This document shows, one piece after another, positions 8,293-17,257 of a stretch of 47,643 nt of DNA. This DNA comes from Spirosoma panaciterrae DSM 21099. GTDB lineage: Bacteria > Bacteroidota > Bacteroidia > Cytophagales > Spirosomataceae. The DNA is taken from positions 1 through 47,643 of the forward strand of contig NZ_KB893202.1 of the NCBI RefSeq assembly GCF_000374025.1, in the 5' to 3' direction. Under the pieces are notes generated by a model. It did not search any database and was not told the origin of the DNA. It saw only the letters and a program-made list of their open reading frames with translations. Position 1 is the first letter of the stretch. The number at the start of each line of letters is the position of its first letter. Both the position numbers and the translations under genes were made by a program.

Positions 8293-8547
8293 ATGCTACC
8301 TATCGAACCTCAGACCCGCTTCAGCCATACCTTACCCGAACTACGCTTTTCGTTGAGTCTGCTGTATGTGGGGCGATTTCTGCTAGGCATGCACCAGGCT
8401 GCGTCGACAGATGAGGAGCCGATTCAGGCTTTCGATGAGCATATCGAAACCATTACAGATGAGCTGGTGGCTACGGAATTGTTGCACGAAGCAGCCGTTC
8501 TGGCCGGAGATATTTTACCAAATCCTGCCCCGGAGAATCCAGATTAA
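8293..8547 (+). CDS. Small acidic hypothetical protein
   Basis: This is an 84-residue protein from ATG 8293. I recognise no family. The first half (LRFSLSLLYVGRFLLGMHQAA) could form one amphipathic helix. The second half is rich in Glu and Asp (DEEPIQAFDEHIETITDELVATE). It lies 50 nt after the DUF1080 gene and 45 nt before the HAD gene on the same strand, so co-transcription is possible. Composition and codon use match its neighbours, which supports a real gene. Confidence 0.6.
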   Translation: MLPIEPQTRFSHTLPELRFSLSLLYVGRFLLGMHQAASTDEEPIQAFDEHIETITDELVATELLHEAAVLAGDILPNPAPENPD

Positions 8548-8592
8548 GCAACAATCTCCGTTCTTTGCGTTTCGCTGCTTTTCATCCTGATT

Positions 8593-9261
8593 ATGCCCAA
8601 TGCTCTGTTTGCCGCCCTGTTTGATATGGACGGCGTTTTGATCGACAATGCCGATTTTCACCTGAATGCCTGGTTGCAATTTGCCCAACATCATGGTCTT
8701 TCGCTCACCCGCGATCAGTACATGGACCATATTAATGGGCACGTCTCCGCCGATTCCCTCGCTTATGTCTTACAGCGCCCGGTTACGCCCGCTGAAGTCC
8801 TTGTACTCACCGAAGAAAAGGAAGCGATTTATCGGGAATTATATCGCCCACATCTTCAGCCTACACCGGGTCTGATTCTTTTTCTGGATGCACTTAAAGC
8901 CGCCGGGGTTCGCATGGCCGTTGGAACCTCGGCTCCTGAAAGCAATGTAGGCTTTACCCTCGACGGGTTAGCTCTGCGTCCCTATTTCGATACCATTGTC
9001 GATGCCAGCATGATTCAGAAGGGCAAGCCAGACCCCGAAATTTACCTTACAGCCGCCCAGCGGGTAGGTGTCGACCCCGCTCGTTGTGTGGTGTTTGAGG
9101 ATGCATTTGCGGGTATCGAAGCCGGGCTTCGGGCGGGTATGCACGTCATTGCGCTGGCTACCACGCACACCCGCGCCGAATTAGCCGACCGGGGAGCCAG
9201 TTTGATTATCGACGATTTCACCCAACTGACGGTAGAGCAGGTCCAGAACCTGATTGGTTGA
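8593..9261 (+). CDS. HAD-superfamily hydrolase, beta-phosphoglucomutase-like
   Basis: This 222-residue protein has all four HAD motifs. Motif I is FDMDGVLIDN with nucleophile Asp11 and acid/base Asp13, motif II is VGTSAPESN near 113, the motif III Lys lies in QKGKPDPEIY near 140, and motif IV is VFEDAFAGIEAG near 160. A helical cap follows motif I (C1 type). The arrangement is that of the beta-phosphoglucomutase/phosphatase subgroup, which acts on sugar phosphates using Mg2+. I cannot tell mutase from phosphatase. It could share a transcript with the small gene upstream and converges with the LRR gene on the other strand. Confidence 0.88.
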   Translation: MPNALFAALFDMDGVLIDNADFHLNAWLQFAQHHGLSLTRDQYMDHINGHVSADSLAYVLQRPVTPAEVLVLTEEKEAIYRELYRPHLQPTPGLILFLDALKAAGVRMAVGTSAPESNVGFTLDGLALRPYFDTIVDASMIQKGKPDPEIYLTAAQRVGVDPARCVVFEDAFAGIEAGLRAGMHVIALATTHTRAELADRGASLIIDDFTQLTVEQVQNLIG

Positions 9262-9323
9262 TTCTCCACCTTCTGTACCAGCTAAGAAGGCCCATCCGGC
9301 AGGTAAACCTGGCTGGTGCGTAG

Positions 9324-9347
9324 GCATTCTGTGAGGACACAGAACGC
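9324..9347. terminator. Hairpin between convergent genes
   Basis: TTCTGTG (9327-9333) pairs with CACAGAA (9338-9344) around an AGGA tetraloop, with GC pairs beyond one mismatch. It lies between the HAD gene and the leftward LRR gene. There is no clear T-tract, so terminator function is uncertain. Confidence 0.35.
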
Positions 9348-9386
9348 GGGGTAGGTATGCCCAGTCAGGAACGACAACCGACCTAT

Positions 9387-12300
9387 TTACTGCGGTTTCA
9401 CCAGCCGTTCTTTCGTCGTATCGGTCAATTGGTGGAGAGCGGTGAGCTTGTCGGGGGCGAGTTTACTACGGTTTAGCCAGCCATCAAACAAATCGAAGCT
9501 CCAGCCATACACTTTAGCCGGGTGTTTGGCCAGATAGCCCGTCAACCGATCGAGCGCCTGCGTACCGGATTGCTCGTTTTTCAGCACGCTCAGACAGGCC
9601 GCCAGGTACTCCTTCAGAATATCGAATCCATCACGGATCTGTTCTGGTGGCAGGTTGTTTAATGTTCGCTGTGCCCGGTCATACTGCCCCGTCAGCAAGC
9701 TCAATTCAACGATGGTCAGGCGGGTACCGGGGTCAGGATATGTTAACTTCTCGTAAGCCCGAATGGCCCGGCCAAAGCTGGAATCCGCTTCGACCAGCCT
9801 ATTTTTCTGGGCCAGATACCGGCCACTTTCGGTGTAGACGTATCCACTCAAGGGGGTCTGATCATTCGTCGGCAGAAAACGCTCGGCCTGTCCTATGGCT
9901 TTAAACGCTTCCTCCTGCTGGCCCGTTACCCCCAAAATAGCCGCTTTCTGCTGCCAGTAGGTTGCCAGATTCCGATTGGCAGATTCTGGATCTACAAATT
10001 TATCCTTACGGAGCATCGGAGCAAAGGCAATGGCTTTGTCGTAATCGGCCAGTGCTTCGGTGTATTCTTTCCGAAAAAAGTGCATACTGGCCCGCTGCGC
10101 ATACGGTAACGACAGAAGGGTATCGGGTGCATACTCGATTGCTCGCTGAAGATCAGTCATAGCCCCTGACCAGTCGCGTGTCCGGGCTTTCTGATTAGCC
10201 ATTTGCTGATACGCTGCGGATACCCTACGATTGGGCTTGCGTAAGCTTTCCAGTGGCAACAGTCCAGCCTCAACAAACGCTACCCGTAACGCTTCTTTGT
10301 CATGAAAACCCTGGTTGAGCGATTCAGGAAGCCGATTCTCCCACAGCGAGACGGTATTCAGTTTGGGTGCGTCAAGTAGTTCGACGGGCAATTCAGTCAA
10401 TCGATTCTGATGCAGATTCAGCATTACCCAACTAACGTCTTTCCAGGCGATGGGCGGCAGATGGCTAATATTGCATTCGGTAATGTTCAGGGTAAATAGT
10501 TTTTTCAACCGGGCCAATTTTGTAAATACATCATCGGCATCCAACTGGGGCTGGCGCTCAATAGCCACATCCCACAAACTGGTACAATTAACTATGCTGT
10601 CGGGTAGTTGCTGCAATCCGCCAGTAGCGCCTTCCACCACCTTATCTTTGCCCGTAATTCGCAGGCTCCGTAATTTCGATAAGCGGCCAATGGCGTTCGG
10701 TAAACCTTCCAGTCTGTTTCGTTCCAGTGAAAGATTTTCCAGTGCCTGCCAGAGGCCAAGGCTATTGGGCAAAGCTATTAACTCGTTATTACTCAGCACT
10801 ACCTGCTGAAGTTTCGTCAAGGCCCCTATGTTATCGGGCAGGAGCCGTAATCGTGTCCCCATAATGGTAAGTGATTCCAGATTCCGCAGGTCACAAATAG
10901 ACGCAGGCAATTCGGTTATCGGATTCGGATAAATGGACAGTCGGGTCAGCTTTGTAAGGCCGCCTATTGTCGTGGGCAACGTGGTCAATTCATTGGTTCC
11001 AATGCTCAAATCGGTCAGATTGCGGAGTTGGCCGAGTTTATCGGGCAGGCTTTTAAGTCGGTTATTACCGATCAGCAGATTTTGTAGTGAATCCAACTGA
11101 CCGATGCTTGCCGGTAACTCCTGCAACTGGTTACTGCCCAGCGAAAGATTATGAAGCTTTCGCAGTTTGCCAAAATCGTCGGGCAGCCGCTCCAATCGGT
11201 TATGATCGGCGTTCAAGGTTCGTAAGGCCGACAAACGACCAAATGAGCCGGGCAGTTGAGTCAACTCATTTCGCGACAGTTCCAGAATAGTCAACTGGGT
11301 CAACTGGCCAATAGCGTCAGGCAAAGTCGTCAGTTTATTCCCGCTAATGCTCAGTCGACGCAGAGAGCGCAGTTGGCCCAGACCCGGTAGTTGAATCAGT
11401 TTATTCCCCGATAGATTCAGTTCTTCCAGTTCGGTTAACTGGCTCATGTCGGCGGGGAGCGAATCCAGGCCACAATAACTAATATCCAGTTTTTTCAACC
11501 GACGCAACGCCTTCATAGACGTAGGCAGCCGATCCAGTTTCAGATTCTCGATATGCAGCTCAGTTAGCTGGTTCAGTTGCCCCAGACAGTCTGGAATTTT
11601 CATCGTCGTTCCCCGTCCGGTGAGCCGCAACGACCGAAGGTGCGCCAGGGAACAAATACCCGACAGGTCCAGCGCCTGCCTACTCTGAATTGTCAGCCGT
11701 TCCAGATCTGGCAGGCTGGCAAAATCGCGGGTATTGATCGTCAGATCCGAATTGATATACAATTCTTTCAGGTTCGTCAGTTTGTTTAAACGCAATCCCC
11801 CTACCGAACGGATGTTGTCCAGCGTCAGTACGTTTAGGCTGGTAAGGCCATTGATCGTTTGCTGCAGGGTAGAGGAATCGACTTTCACAACCGTTAGCGA
11901 CAATTCCCGTAATCGGGTTAAGGTATGCAACAATTCCGGTTTGATTAGCCAGTTCTGGCCACTGACCTTCAATCGATCAAGCAGGCTTAACTTACTCAAA
12001 TCGAGCCGTATTGGCTCTGCAGACGGAACGCTATTCTGATCAAGATGAAGAATTTTCAGGCCAGGCACTTTTTCTATTGCTGGCTCCCATAACCGATAAT
12101 CGCCATTGAGCCGAATATCGGTCAGTTTCGGGAAATGCTGAATTACGTTGGGTACTGTTTTAAACGCACGGGTAGCTTCAGGTTTATTTTCGATGAGGGC
12201 ATAGCCCAAAATTACCAGACGCTCCAACGATGGCCAGCCTTGAATAGCCTGAAACAGGGAGTCGGTCTGCCCGGCTGTCAACCCATTCAGGCTTAACAAA

Positions 12301-12617
12301 CGCACCGATGTCAACTGGCTCAAAGCGGCTAGATTCTCCTGTCGGCAAATTGTCTGGTCAATACTCAAAGCTTCTATCTTTTTTCCTTCTTTCGCCCATT
12401 GAAGCAATTGATCGACGTTTTCATAGCTATATGCATCGGGCTTCGGGTAATAACTGGACGGCATATCCGCGTTTACGGCCTTATAAACAGGGTGCCAGAA
12501 TGTCAATCGATCAAGCTCAGATAAAGGCTTTGACGTAGGCTGAGCGATACTTTTAGTAGCCCATATCAGGAGTAGACCAATCACGCTGAGCCATAAAGGG
12601 TGCCTGTTGAACTGCAT
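9387..12617 (-). CDS. Secreted leucine-rich-repeat protein with C-terminal TPR domain
   Basis: This is a 1076-residue protein with an N-terminal signal (cleavage near SIAQ, residues 23-25). After an N-terminal cap, more than 25 leucine-rich repeats of about 23 residues fill roughly residues 60-760. The central ones follow the bacterial pattern LxxLPxxIGQLxxLxxLxLxxNxL. The last 250 residues switch to TPR-like helices, with DWSGAMTDLQRAIEYAP and YTEALADYDKAIAFAP as clear units near 820-880. Both repeat types bind proteins, so this is probably a periplasmic or surface scaffold. No enzymatic domain is seen. It is monocistronic and divergent from agmatine deiminase. LRR-plus-TPR in one exported chain is uncommon. 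Confidence 0.85.
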   Translation of the reverse strand: MQFNRHPLWLSVIGLLLIWATKSIAQPTSKPLSELDRLTFWHPVYKAVNADMPSSYYPKPDAYSYENVDQLLQWAKEGKKIEALSIDQTICRQENLAALSQLTSVRLLSLNGLTAGQTDSLFQAIQGWPSLERLVILGYALIENKPEATRAFKTVPNVIQHFPKLTDIRLNGDYRLWEPAIEKVPGLKILHLDQNSVPSAEPIRLDLSKLSLLDRLKVSGQNWLIKPELLHTLTRLRELSLTVVKVDSSTLQQTINGLTSLNVLTLDNIRSVGGLRLNKLTNLKELYINSDLTINTRDFASLPDLERLTIQSRQALDLSGICSLAHLRSLRLTGRGTTMKIPDCLGQLNQLTELHIENLKLDRLPTSMKALRRLKKLDISYCGLDSLPADMSQLTELEELNLSGNKLIQLPGLGQLRSLRRLSISGNKLTTLPDAIGQLTQLTILELSRNELTQLPGSFGRLSALRTLNADHNRLERLPDDFGKLRKLHNLSLGSNQLQELPASIGQLDSLQNLLIGNNRLKSLPDKLGQLRNLTDLSIGTNELTTLPTTIGGLTKLTRLSIYPNPITELPASICDLRNLESLTIMGTRLRLLPDNIGALTKLQQVVLSNNELIALPNSLGLWQALENLSLERNRLEGLPNAIGRLSKLRSLRITGKDKVVEGATGGLQQLPDSIVNCTSLWDVAIERQPQLDADDVFTKLARLKKLFTLNITECNISHLPPIAWKDVSWVMLNLHQNRLTELPVELLDAPKLNTVSLWENRLPESLNQGFHDKEALRVAFVEAGLLPLESLRKPNRRVSAAYQQMANQKARTRDWSGAMTDLQRAIEYAPDTLLSLPYAQRASMHFFRKEYTEALADYDKAIAFAPMLRKDKFVDPESANRNLATYWQQKAAILGVTGQQEEAFKAIGQAERFLPTNDQTPLSGYVYTESGRYLAQKNRLVEADSSFGRAIRAYEKLTYPDPGTRLTIVELSLLTGQYDRAQRTLNNLPPEQIRDGFDILKEYLAACLSVLKNEQSGTQALDRLTGYLAKHPAKVYGWSFDLFDGWLNRSKLAPDKLTALHQLTDTTKERLVKPQ

Positions 12618-12625
12618 ATTTTATG

Positions 12626-12633
12626 TATTTTTG
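12626..12633 (+). promoter_or_regulatory. Candidate -7 box (TAnnTTTG)
   Basis: TATTTTTG followed by CGGGTG fits the Bacteroidota -7 consensus TAnnTTTG on the plus strand, about 160 nt before the agmatine deiminase start. No matching -33 element is obvious. Confidence 0.35.
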
Positions 12634-12793
12634 CGGGTGTGTTGTACTGGTTGCATGAAGATACAGCCATTGATTGAATCAACCACATTATGCTTGTGTG
12701 ATGAATCTAATGGAGTGAAAATGGCCAGATGTTGTCCGGCAGTATTCATTCCAGACCGTTCATTATTCATTATCCATCCTATATTCTTCATAC

Positions 12794-13837
12794 ATGTCGT
12801 TTCTCCCTGCCCGCGAGGGCTTTTTCTTTCCCGCCGAATGGCATCCACATGTAGCAACCTGGCTTAGCTGGCCGCATACCGAAGCCTCCTGGACCAAAGA
12901 ACGCCAGGAACTGATGTTTCCGGCCTACATCGACTTCATCAAAGCCATTGCTGAAAGCGAACAGGTTTGTATCAATGCGCATAACGAAATCGTCATTCAG
13001 GCTGCCAAACTTCGCCTGCTGGCTGCTGGAGCCGATATGAGCCGAATTACGCTCCTGCCCCACCCTACCAACGACTCCTGGTGCCGCGATCATGGCCCGG
13101 CGTTTCTGATCAACCCGACAAAAAAAGAACGGATGATTGTCAACTGGGGGTATAACGCCTGGGGGGGAAAATACCCACCGTATGACCGAGACGACCTGAT
13201 TCCGATCGAAATTGCCCATTATCGGGGATTGAACTACGTAACACCGGGCATCATTATGGAAGGCGGGTCGGTTGAGTTTAATGGTGCGGGTACGGTACTG
13301 ACCAGCCGGGCCTGTCTGCTCAACCAGAACCGAAATAGTCACCTGACTCAGGCCCAGATCGAACAATACCTATGCGATTACTACGGAGTTCAACAGGTAC
13401 TTTGGGTTGAGGAAGGCATCGTAGGCGATGACACCGACGGCCATATCGACGATACGGTCCGATTTGTCAACGAAGACACGGTGATTGCCGCTTATGAGTC
13501 GAACCCACAGGATGAGAATTATCCTTTTTTGCAGGAGATCCACCACGAACTCAAACAGATGCGGCTCCTGAACGGAAAGCAACTGAACATTGTGGAACTG
13601 CCCATGCCCGATCCGGTTGTCAGCGACGGGTTACGACTGCCTGCTTCGTACGCCAATTTCCTGATTACCAATGGCGCCGTTATCGTACCCACGTTCCGTT
13701 GCCCAAAAGACCAGCAGGCACTGGACATCATCGGCACCTGTTTCCCCGACCGGAAAATCATGGGCATCGATTCTACCGATATTGTCTGGGGCCTGGGCAG
13801 TTTCCACTGCCTGAGCCAGCAGGAGCCCACAGTCTGA
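12794..13837 (+). CDS. aguA: Agmatine deiminase
   Basis: This is a 347-residue cytoplasmic enzyme of the peptidyl-arginine-deiminase-like fold. It converts agmatine to N-carbamoylputrescine and ammonia, the middle step of the arginine-decarboxylase route to putrescine. Landmarks are FPAEWHPHVATWLSWPH near the start, NDSWCRDHGPAF near 93, WGYNAWGGKYPPYDRDD near 116, EGGSVEFNGAG near 156, DDTDGHIDD near 213, and the C-terminal catalytic cysteine Cys339 in GLGSFHC. The order matches AguA proteins throughout. No N-carbamoylputrescine amidase is adjacent, although the two genes are often paired. A hairpin terminator follows. Confidence 0.95.
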   Translation: MSFLPAREGFFFPAEWHPHVATWLSWPHTEASWTKERQELMFPAYIDFIKAIAESEQVCINAHNEIVIQAAKLRLLAAGADMSRITLLPHPTNDSWCRDHGPAFLINPTKKERMIVNWGYNAWGGKYPPYDRDDLIPIEIAHYRGLNYVTPGIIMEGGSVEFNGAGTVLTSRACLLNQNRNSHLTQAQIEQYLCDYYGVQQVLWVEEGIVGDDTDGHIDDTVRFVNEDTVIAAYESNPQDENYPFLQEIHHELKQMRLLNGKQLNIVELPMPDPVVSDGLRLPASYANFLITNGAVIVPTFRCPKDQQALDIIGTCFPDRKIMGIDSTDIVWGLGSFHCLSQQEPTV

Positions 13838-13863
13838 ACCAGGATTGCGCTGATTAAACGGAC

Positions 13864-13904
13864 TTCGATGATTTTGTTTGTCTGAAATAAAATCATCGAA
13901 TTTT
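13864..13904 (+). terminator. Terminator after aguA
   Basis: TTCGATGATTTT (13864-13875) pairs perfectly with AAAATCATCGAA (13889-13900) over 12 bp with a 13-nt loop, followed by TTTT. Confidence 0.7.
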
Positions 13905-13982
13905 AGTTCGATCGCTTAACAGGGTTCGATCATTAATGCCCATTTATCCATAAAGCCCTTCCATTCGATTACCGAATATGTA

Positions 13983-14705
13983 ATGAACATCATCAACAAA
14001 ATCATAAAAATCGGTTTAATCAGCGCAATCCTGGTTCAGACAATCGCTTGTGTGCGTCAACCCGCGCTTACGGCCGAGCTGGTTCCCCGTTCGATCAAGG
14101 CGCTCAATCTGGAAGAAACCATTACCCGACGTGATGAACTGATGATGGCCTATTCGCTGACGAGCTACGATGCCCAGAACAAAGCCGTTGCGGTTGTCAA
14201 TGGCGGTTGGGGTGTGGTGTCCGTTCAGAAAGATCAACAGATTGACCTGCAAAAGGGCGGTTCCGAAGCAATCAATCCGGCCAAACCCATCAGCCTAACA
14301 TTACCCCATAACGGCCGGATTGTGGCTTCGCTGGTCTTGATTGAAGTAGACGATTATACCCGCGCCCGGGAAACCATGACCAAAATTCAGAAAATCCACA
14401 ACATAGTGGCCATTCCGGTTGGTTTACTCATTACAGCCGCCGAAGTGCTGACGCCCCTCAAGTATGTGTCGGCAGGCCTGATAGCGTCGGGTGTTGGGCT
14501 GCAATTGATGGATAAACTCGACGAAGATGATCTGCTGGGCCAAAGCAGTGTAGAACTTCGCGAAACCGATCTCCGTAAGTCGGGCCAACGACTTATTCAT
14601 GTGCCAGCCCAGTTTACCGGCCAGCATATGAAAGATACCTTCGACTACCGACTGGAATATGATGTATTGCTCAAAACCGTCAAAATTCAACCCGTTCGCC
14701 AATAA
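13983..14705 (+). CDS. Predicted lipoprotein of unknown function
   Basis: This is a 240-residue protein with a type II signal: hydrophobic segment GLISAILVQT followed by lipobox IAC with Cys23. No known domain is recognised. The centre has a short hydrophobic stretch (IVAIPVGLLITAAEVLTPLKYVSAGLIASGVGLQL, about residues 141-176) that may insert in or lie on a membrane. It lies 92 nt before the larger isomerase lipoprotein on the same strand. The sequence around 13890-13980 before its start shows no TAnnTTTG box. Confidence 0.65.
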   Translation: MNIINKIIKIGLISAILVQTIACVRQPALTAELVPRSIKALNLEETITRRDELMMAYSLTSYDAQNKAVAVVNGGWGVVSVQKDQQIDLQKGGSEAINPAKPISLTLPHNGRIVASLVLIEVDDYTRARETMTKIQKIHNIVAIPVGLLITAAEVLTPLKYVSAGLIASGVGLQLMDKLDEDDLLGQSSVELRETDLRKSGQRLIHVPAQFTGQHMKDTFDYRLEYDVLLKTVKIQPVRQ

Positions 14706-14797
14706 CCTTTCTATCGAATCGTTCCTTTAGCGGGAGCGAATGTTTTTGCCATCAGAACTGTTTAACTCCTACGTTCCCCATTCTTGATATCGACGCT

Positions 14798-17152
14798 ATG
14801 CGCCATGTAACTGGTGGTTTATTGCTGGCTTTATTTGTATCGGCCTGCAAAACAACCACACCCGTTGTTCAGCAAACTCCTCCGAAGCCAGTCATTCTGA
14901 CCCTGGGCAACAAGACCTTTACGACCGATGATTTTTTTCAGTCGTTTACCAAAAATCAACTCTCTGCCGACTCGGCTCAACGTACCGACATCAAAGAGTA
15001 TTTTGATTTGTATACCAATCTGAAACTGAAAGTACTGGCGGCCGAAGCCGAAGGGCACGATACGACCGAAGCCTTTCGGGAAGAGATGGCTACCTACCGC
15101 AAGCAACTGGCTCAGTCCTACTTAACCGATAAATTACAGGTTGAATCGCTGGCGGCCGAAGCCTATCAGCGTATGCAGCAGGATGTCAATGCCCAGCATA
15201 TTCTGATTTCGGTATCGGAAGATGCCCCGCCTGCCGATACCCTTGCCGCTTACCAGAAAATCGGATCGCTACGTCAGCAGGCACTGGCCGGAACGGATTT
15301 TGCCCAGCTCGCCCGCGATAATTCGCAGGATATGGCGACGGCAAAAACAGGGGGTAATCTGGGATTTGTACCCGTTTTCGACGTGGTGTATCCACTCGAA
15401 ACGGCTATTTATACCACCCCCGTTGGGAGCATTTCCCAACCCGTTCGAACGCGGTTTGGCTATCACCTTATTAAAGTCAACAGTCGTCGACCGAGTCGGG
15501 GACGGGCGCGGGTAGCACATATCCTGGTTCGTATTAGCCCCGGTGCCGATGAAGCGGGTCAGAAAGCAGCCCAGGATCGCATCGATGCGGCTTATGCCCG
15601 TTTGCAAAAAGGCGATTCGTTCGAACTAGTTTGTCGTGAAGTCTCCGACGATGCTACGTCAAAAACCAACGGTGGTGTTTTACCCATATTCGAACCCGGC
15701 CGCTGGGTGCCTGCTTTTGAAGATGCGACATTCTCGCTCATTAAGCCGGGCGATTATTCGAAACCTGTTCGCACCAATTACGGCTGGCACATCATCAAGC
15801 TCATTGAGCGACGGGGTATTGACCCCTATACAACCCTGGCTCCTTCGTTACGACAACGCGTCACGACCGACAGCCGGGCCGAACTCCTCCGGCAGGCAAC
15901 GGTTCAGCGGTTGCATAAAGAATACCCTGTAGACGAGGTTAAAACCCTGCTCGATGTGGCGCTTACCAAAGCCGATAGTAGTTTATTGCGAGGCCAATGG
16001 CGCTATACCGAACCGCTTGACCCCGCCCTTCAGGGCAAAACGCTTGTCACCGTAGCCCGACAGCCCTATACGGTAAACCAGTTTTTCGCCTACGTTCGGC
16101 AACGCCAGCAGCCCCAGCGCAACCCCGCCCTGGCCTCCAATCCAGCTACGCAGACCGACCGGCCCGTTTCCGGCTCTCCTGTTGTTGCCATGCATCGGCT
16201 CTACGACCGTTTTGTCGGTGATCAGTTAATGGCCACCGAGGAAGCCAATCTGGATAAAAAGTCCCCCGAGTTTCGGGCCCTGATGAGCGAAATCCGCGAT
16301 GGGGTTCTGCTCTCGCAAATGATGGAACAGAATGTATGGGATCGCTCCATGAGTGACTCAACAGGGCAACGGCTTTATTTCGAACAGAACAAGGCGAAAT
16401 ATCGCTTTCCCGAACGAGCGGTCGCCACGATTGTGATAGCCCCGACTGATAGCCTGTTAAAACAGGCAACCACCCTTTTTAGCAGCCGCCCCCCCTACCA
16501 GCTTCGACGGTCGGCTGCGCCATTGGCGTTCACCAAAAATCAAACAACGCTGACTCCTCAGTTGCGAGAGAACTTATTTGATGTGCTGGTAGTCATGAGC
16601 CGCAATCCCGACTATGTGGTTGAAGTGAGTGGTTCACACGACCCTTCGGAAGCCGATACCGTTTCGGCCAGCCGCATTCGCAATGTGGTCAGTTACCTTC
16701 AGAAGAACGGAATTGCCCTGAGTCGGATTATGGAAAAAGATTATCAGGGGGCTCGGCCCGGCGTAGCGCGAGACGACCAGCGGAATGTAACCTTCCAGTA
16801 TTTCAGCCATTCGAAAGAGGATGCCGTGCGCGTACTCAATAGCCGATTTGCTGCTTCTGGAAACCAACCGGCCCTCACGATTACCGAAGGGGTATTTGCA
16901 GAAGGAACCAATCCTTATCTGGACGCCATCAATCAATGGAAAGTAGGGACCACTACCTTACACCGCGATAACAAAGCCATCGCCGTGATTATCAGTCGAA
17001 TTGAACCTGCCCGTGCCAAAACATTTGCCGAAGCTCGTGGAACGGTTATCAACGAATACCAGGCTCAACTCGAAAAACAGTGGCTAGCCCAACTTAAACA
17101 AACTTACCCCGTTAAAGTAAACGAACAGGAAATCCAGCGACTAGTAAAATAA
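14798..17152 (+). CDS. Periplasmic peptidyl-prolyl isomerase lipoprotein with two parvulin domains and an OmpA-like segment
   Basis: This is a 784-residue protein with lipobox FVSAC (Cys17). A SurA-type N-terminal helical region (about 30-130) precedes two parvulin domains at about 132-228 and 238-337, each with the AQHILI / VAHILV opening strand and the FGYHLIK or YGWHIIK closing strand. Such proteins assist outer-membrane-protein folding. Residues about 580-665 (LRENLFDVL, YVVEVSGSHD, SASRIRNVVSYL) look like an OmpA/MotB peptidoglycan-binding fold. It resembles the normal GHTD...LSxxRAxxV pattern with GSHD in place of GHTD. A SurA-like C-terminal region follows. It sits directly before a second parvulin gene, 105 nt away. 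Confidence 0.85.
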   Translation: MRHVTGGLLLALFVSACKTTTPVVQQTPPKPVILTLGNKTFTTDDFFQSFTKNQLSADSAQRTDIKEYFDLYTNLKLKVLAAEAEGHDTTEAFREEMATYRKQLAQSYLTDKLQVESLAAEAYQRMQQDVNAQHILISVSEDAPPADTLAAYQKIGSLRQQALAGTDFAQLARDNSQDMATAKTGGNLGFVPVFDVVYPLETAIYTTPVGSISQPVRTRFGYHLIKVNSRRPSRGRARVAHILVRISPGADEAGQKAAQDRIDAAYARLQKGDSFELVCREVSDDATSKTNGGVLPIFEPGRWVPAFEDATFSLIKPGDYSKPVRTNYGWHIIKLIERRGIDPYTTLAPSLRQRVTTDSRAELLRQATVQRLHKEYPVDEVKTLLDVALTKADSSLLRGQWRYTEPLDPALQGKTLVTVARQPYTVNQFFAYVRQRQQPQRNPALASNPATQTDRPVSGSPVVAMHRLYDRFVGDQLMATEEANLDKKSPEFRALMSEIRDGVLLSQMMEQNVWDRSMSDSTGQRLYFEQNKAKYRFPERAVATIVIAPTDSLLKQATTLFSSRPPYQLRRSAAPLAFTKNQTTLTPQLRENLFDVLVVMSRNPDYVVEVSGSHDPSEADTVSASRIRNVVSYLQKNGIALSRIMEKDYQGARPGVARDDQRNVTFQYFSHSKEDAVRVLNSRFAASGNQPALTITEGVFAEGTNPYLDAINQWKVGTTTLHRDNKAIAVIISRIEPARAKTFAEARGTVINEYQAQLEKQWLAQLKQTYPVKVNEQEIQRLVK

Positions 17153-17157
17153 GCAGT

Positions 17158-17211
17158 GGAGTAAGGGAAGAGGGAAAGGTGCATTCCCTATGTCCTTACC
17201 TCCTTAATTTT
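17158..17211 (+). terminator. Hairpin terminator between the two isomerase genes
   Basis: GGAGTAAGG (17158-17166) pairs with CCTTACCTCC (17194-17203), with GGGAA/TTCCC inside. TTAATTTTTC follows. It suggests the second isomerase gene has its own promoter. Confidence 0.55.
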
Positions 17212-17244
17212 TCTTAAAACACAGAGCTGTAGCGGTTCTGTGCG

Positions 17245-17252
17245 TATATTTG
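17245..17252 (+). promoter_or_regulatory. -7 box (TAnnTTTG) of the second isomerase gene
   Basis: TATATTTG matches the Bacteroidota -7 consensus exactly. Its end lies only 5 nt before the preferred ATG at 17258, so the transcript would have almost no leader. Confidence 0.5.
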
Positions 17253-17257
17253 AGAGT

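Noticed and set aside
12607..12867. 86-residue open frame before agmatine deiminase
   Set aside because: It overlaps the start of the enzyme and the LRR gene start, is Cys- and Pro-rich without family match and has no support.
12788..13366. 192-residue open frame antisense to agmatine deiminase
   Set aside because: It lies fully within a well-identified enzyme, has no recognisable family or signal and is explained by codon bias of the plus strand.
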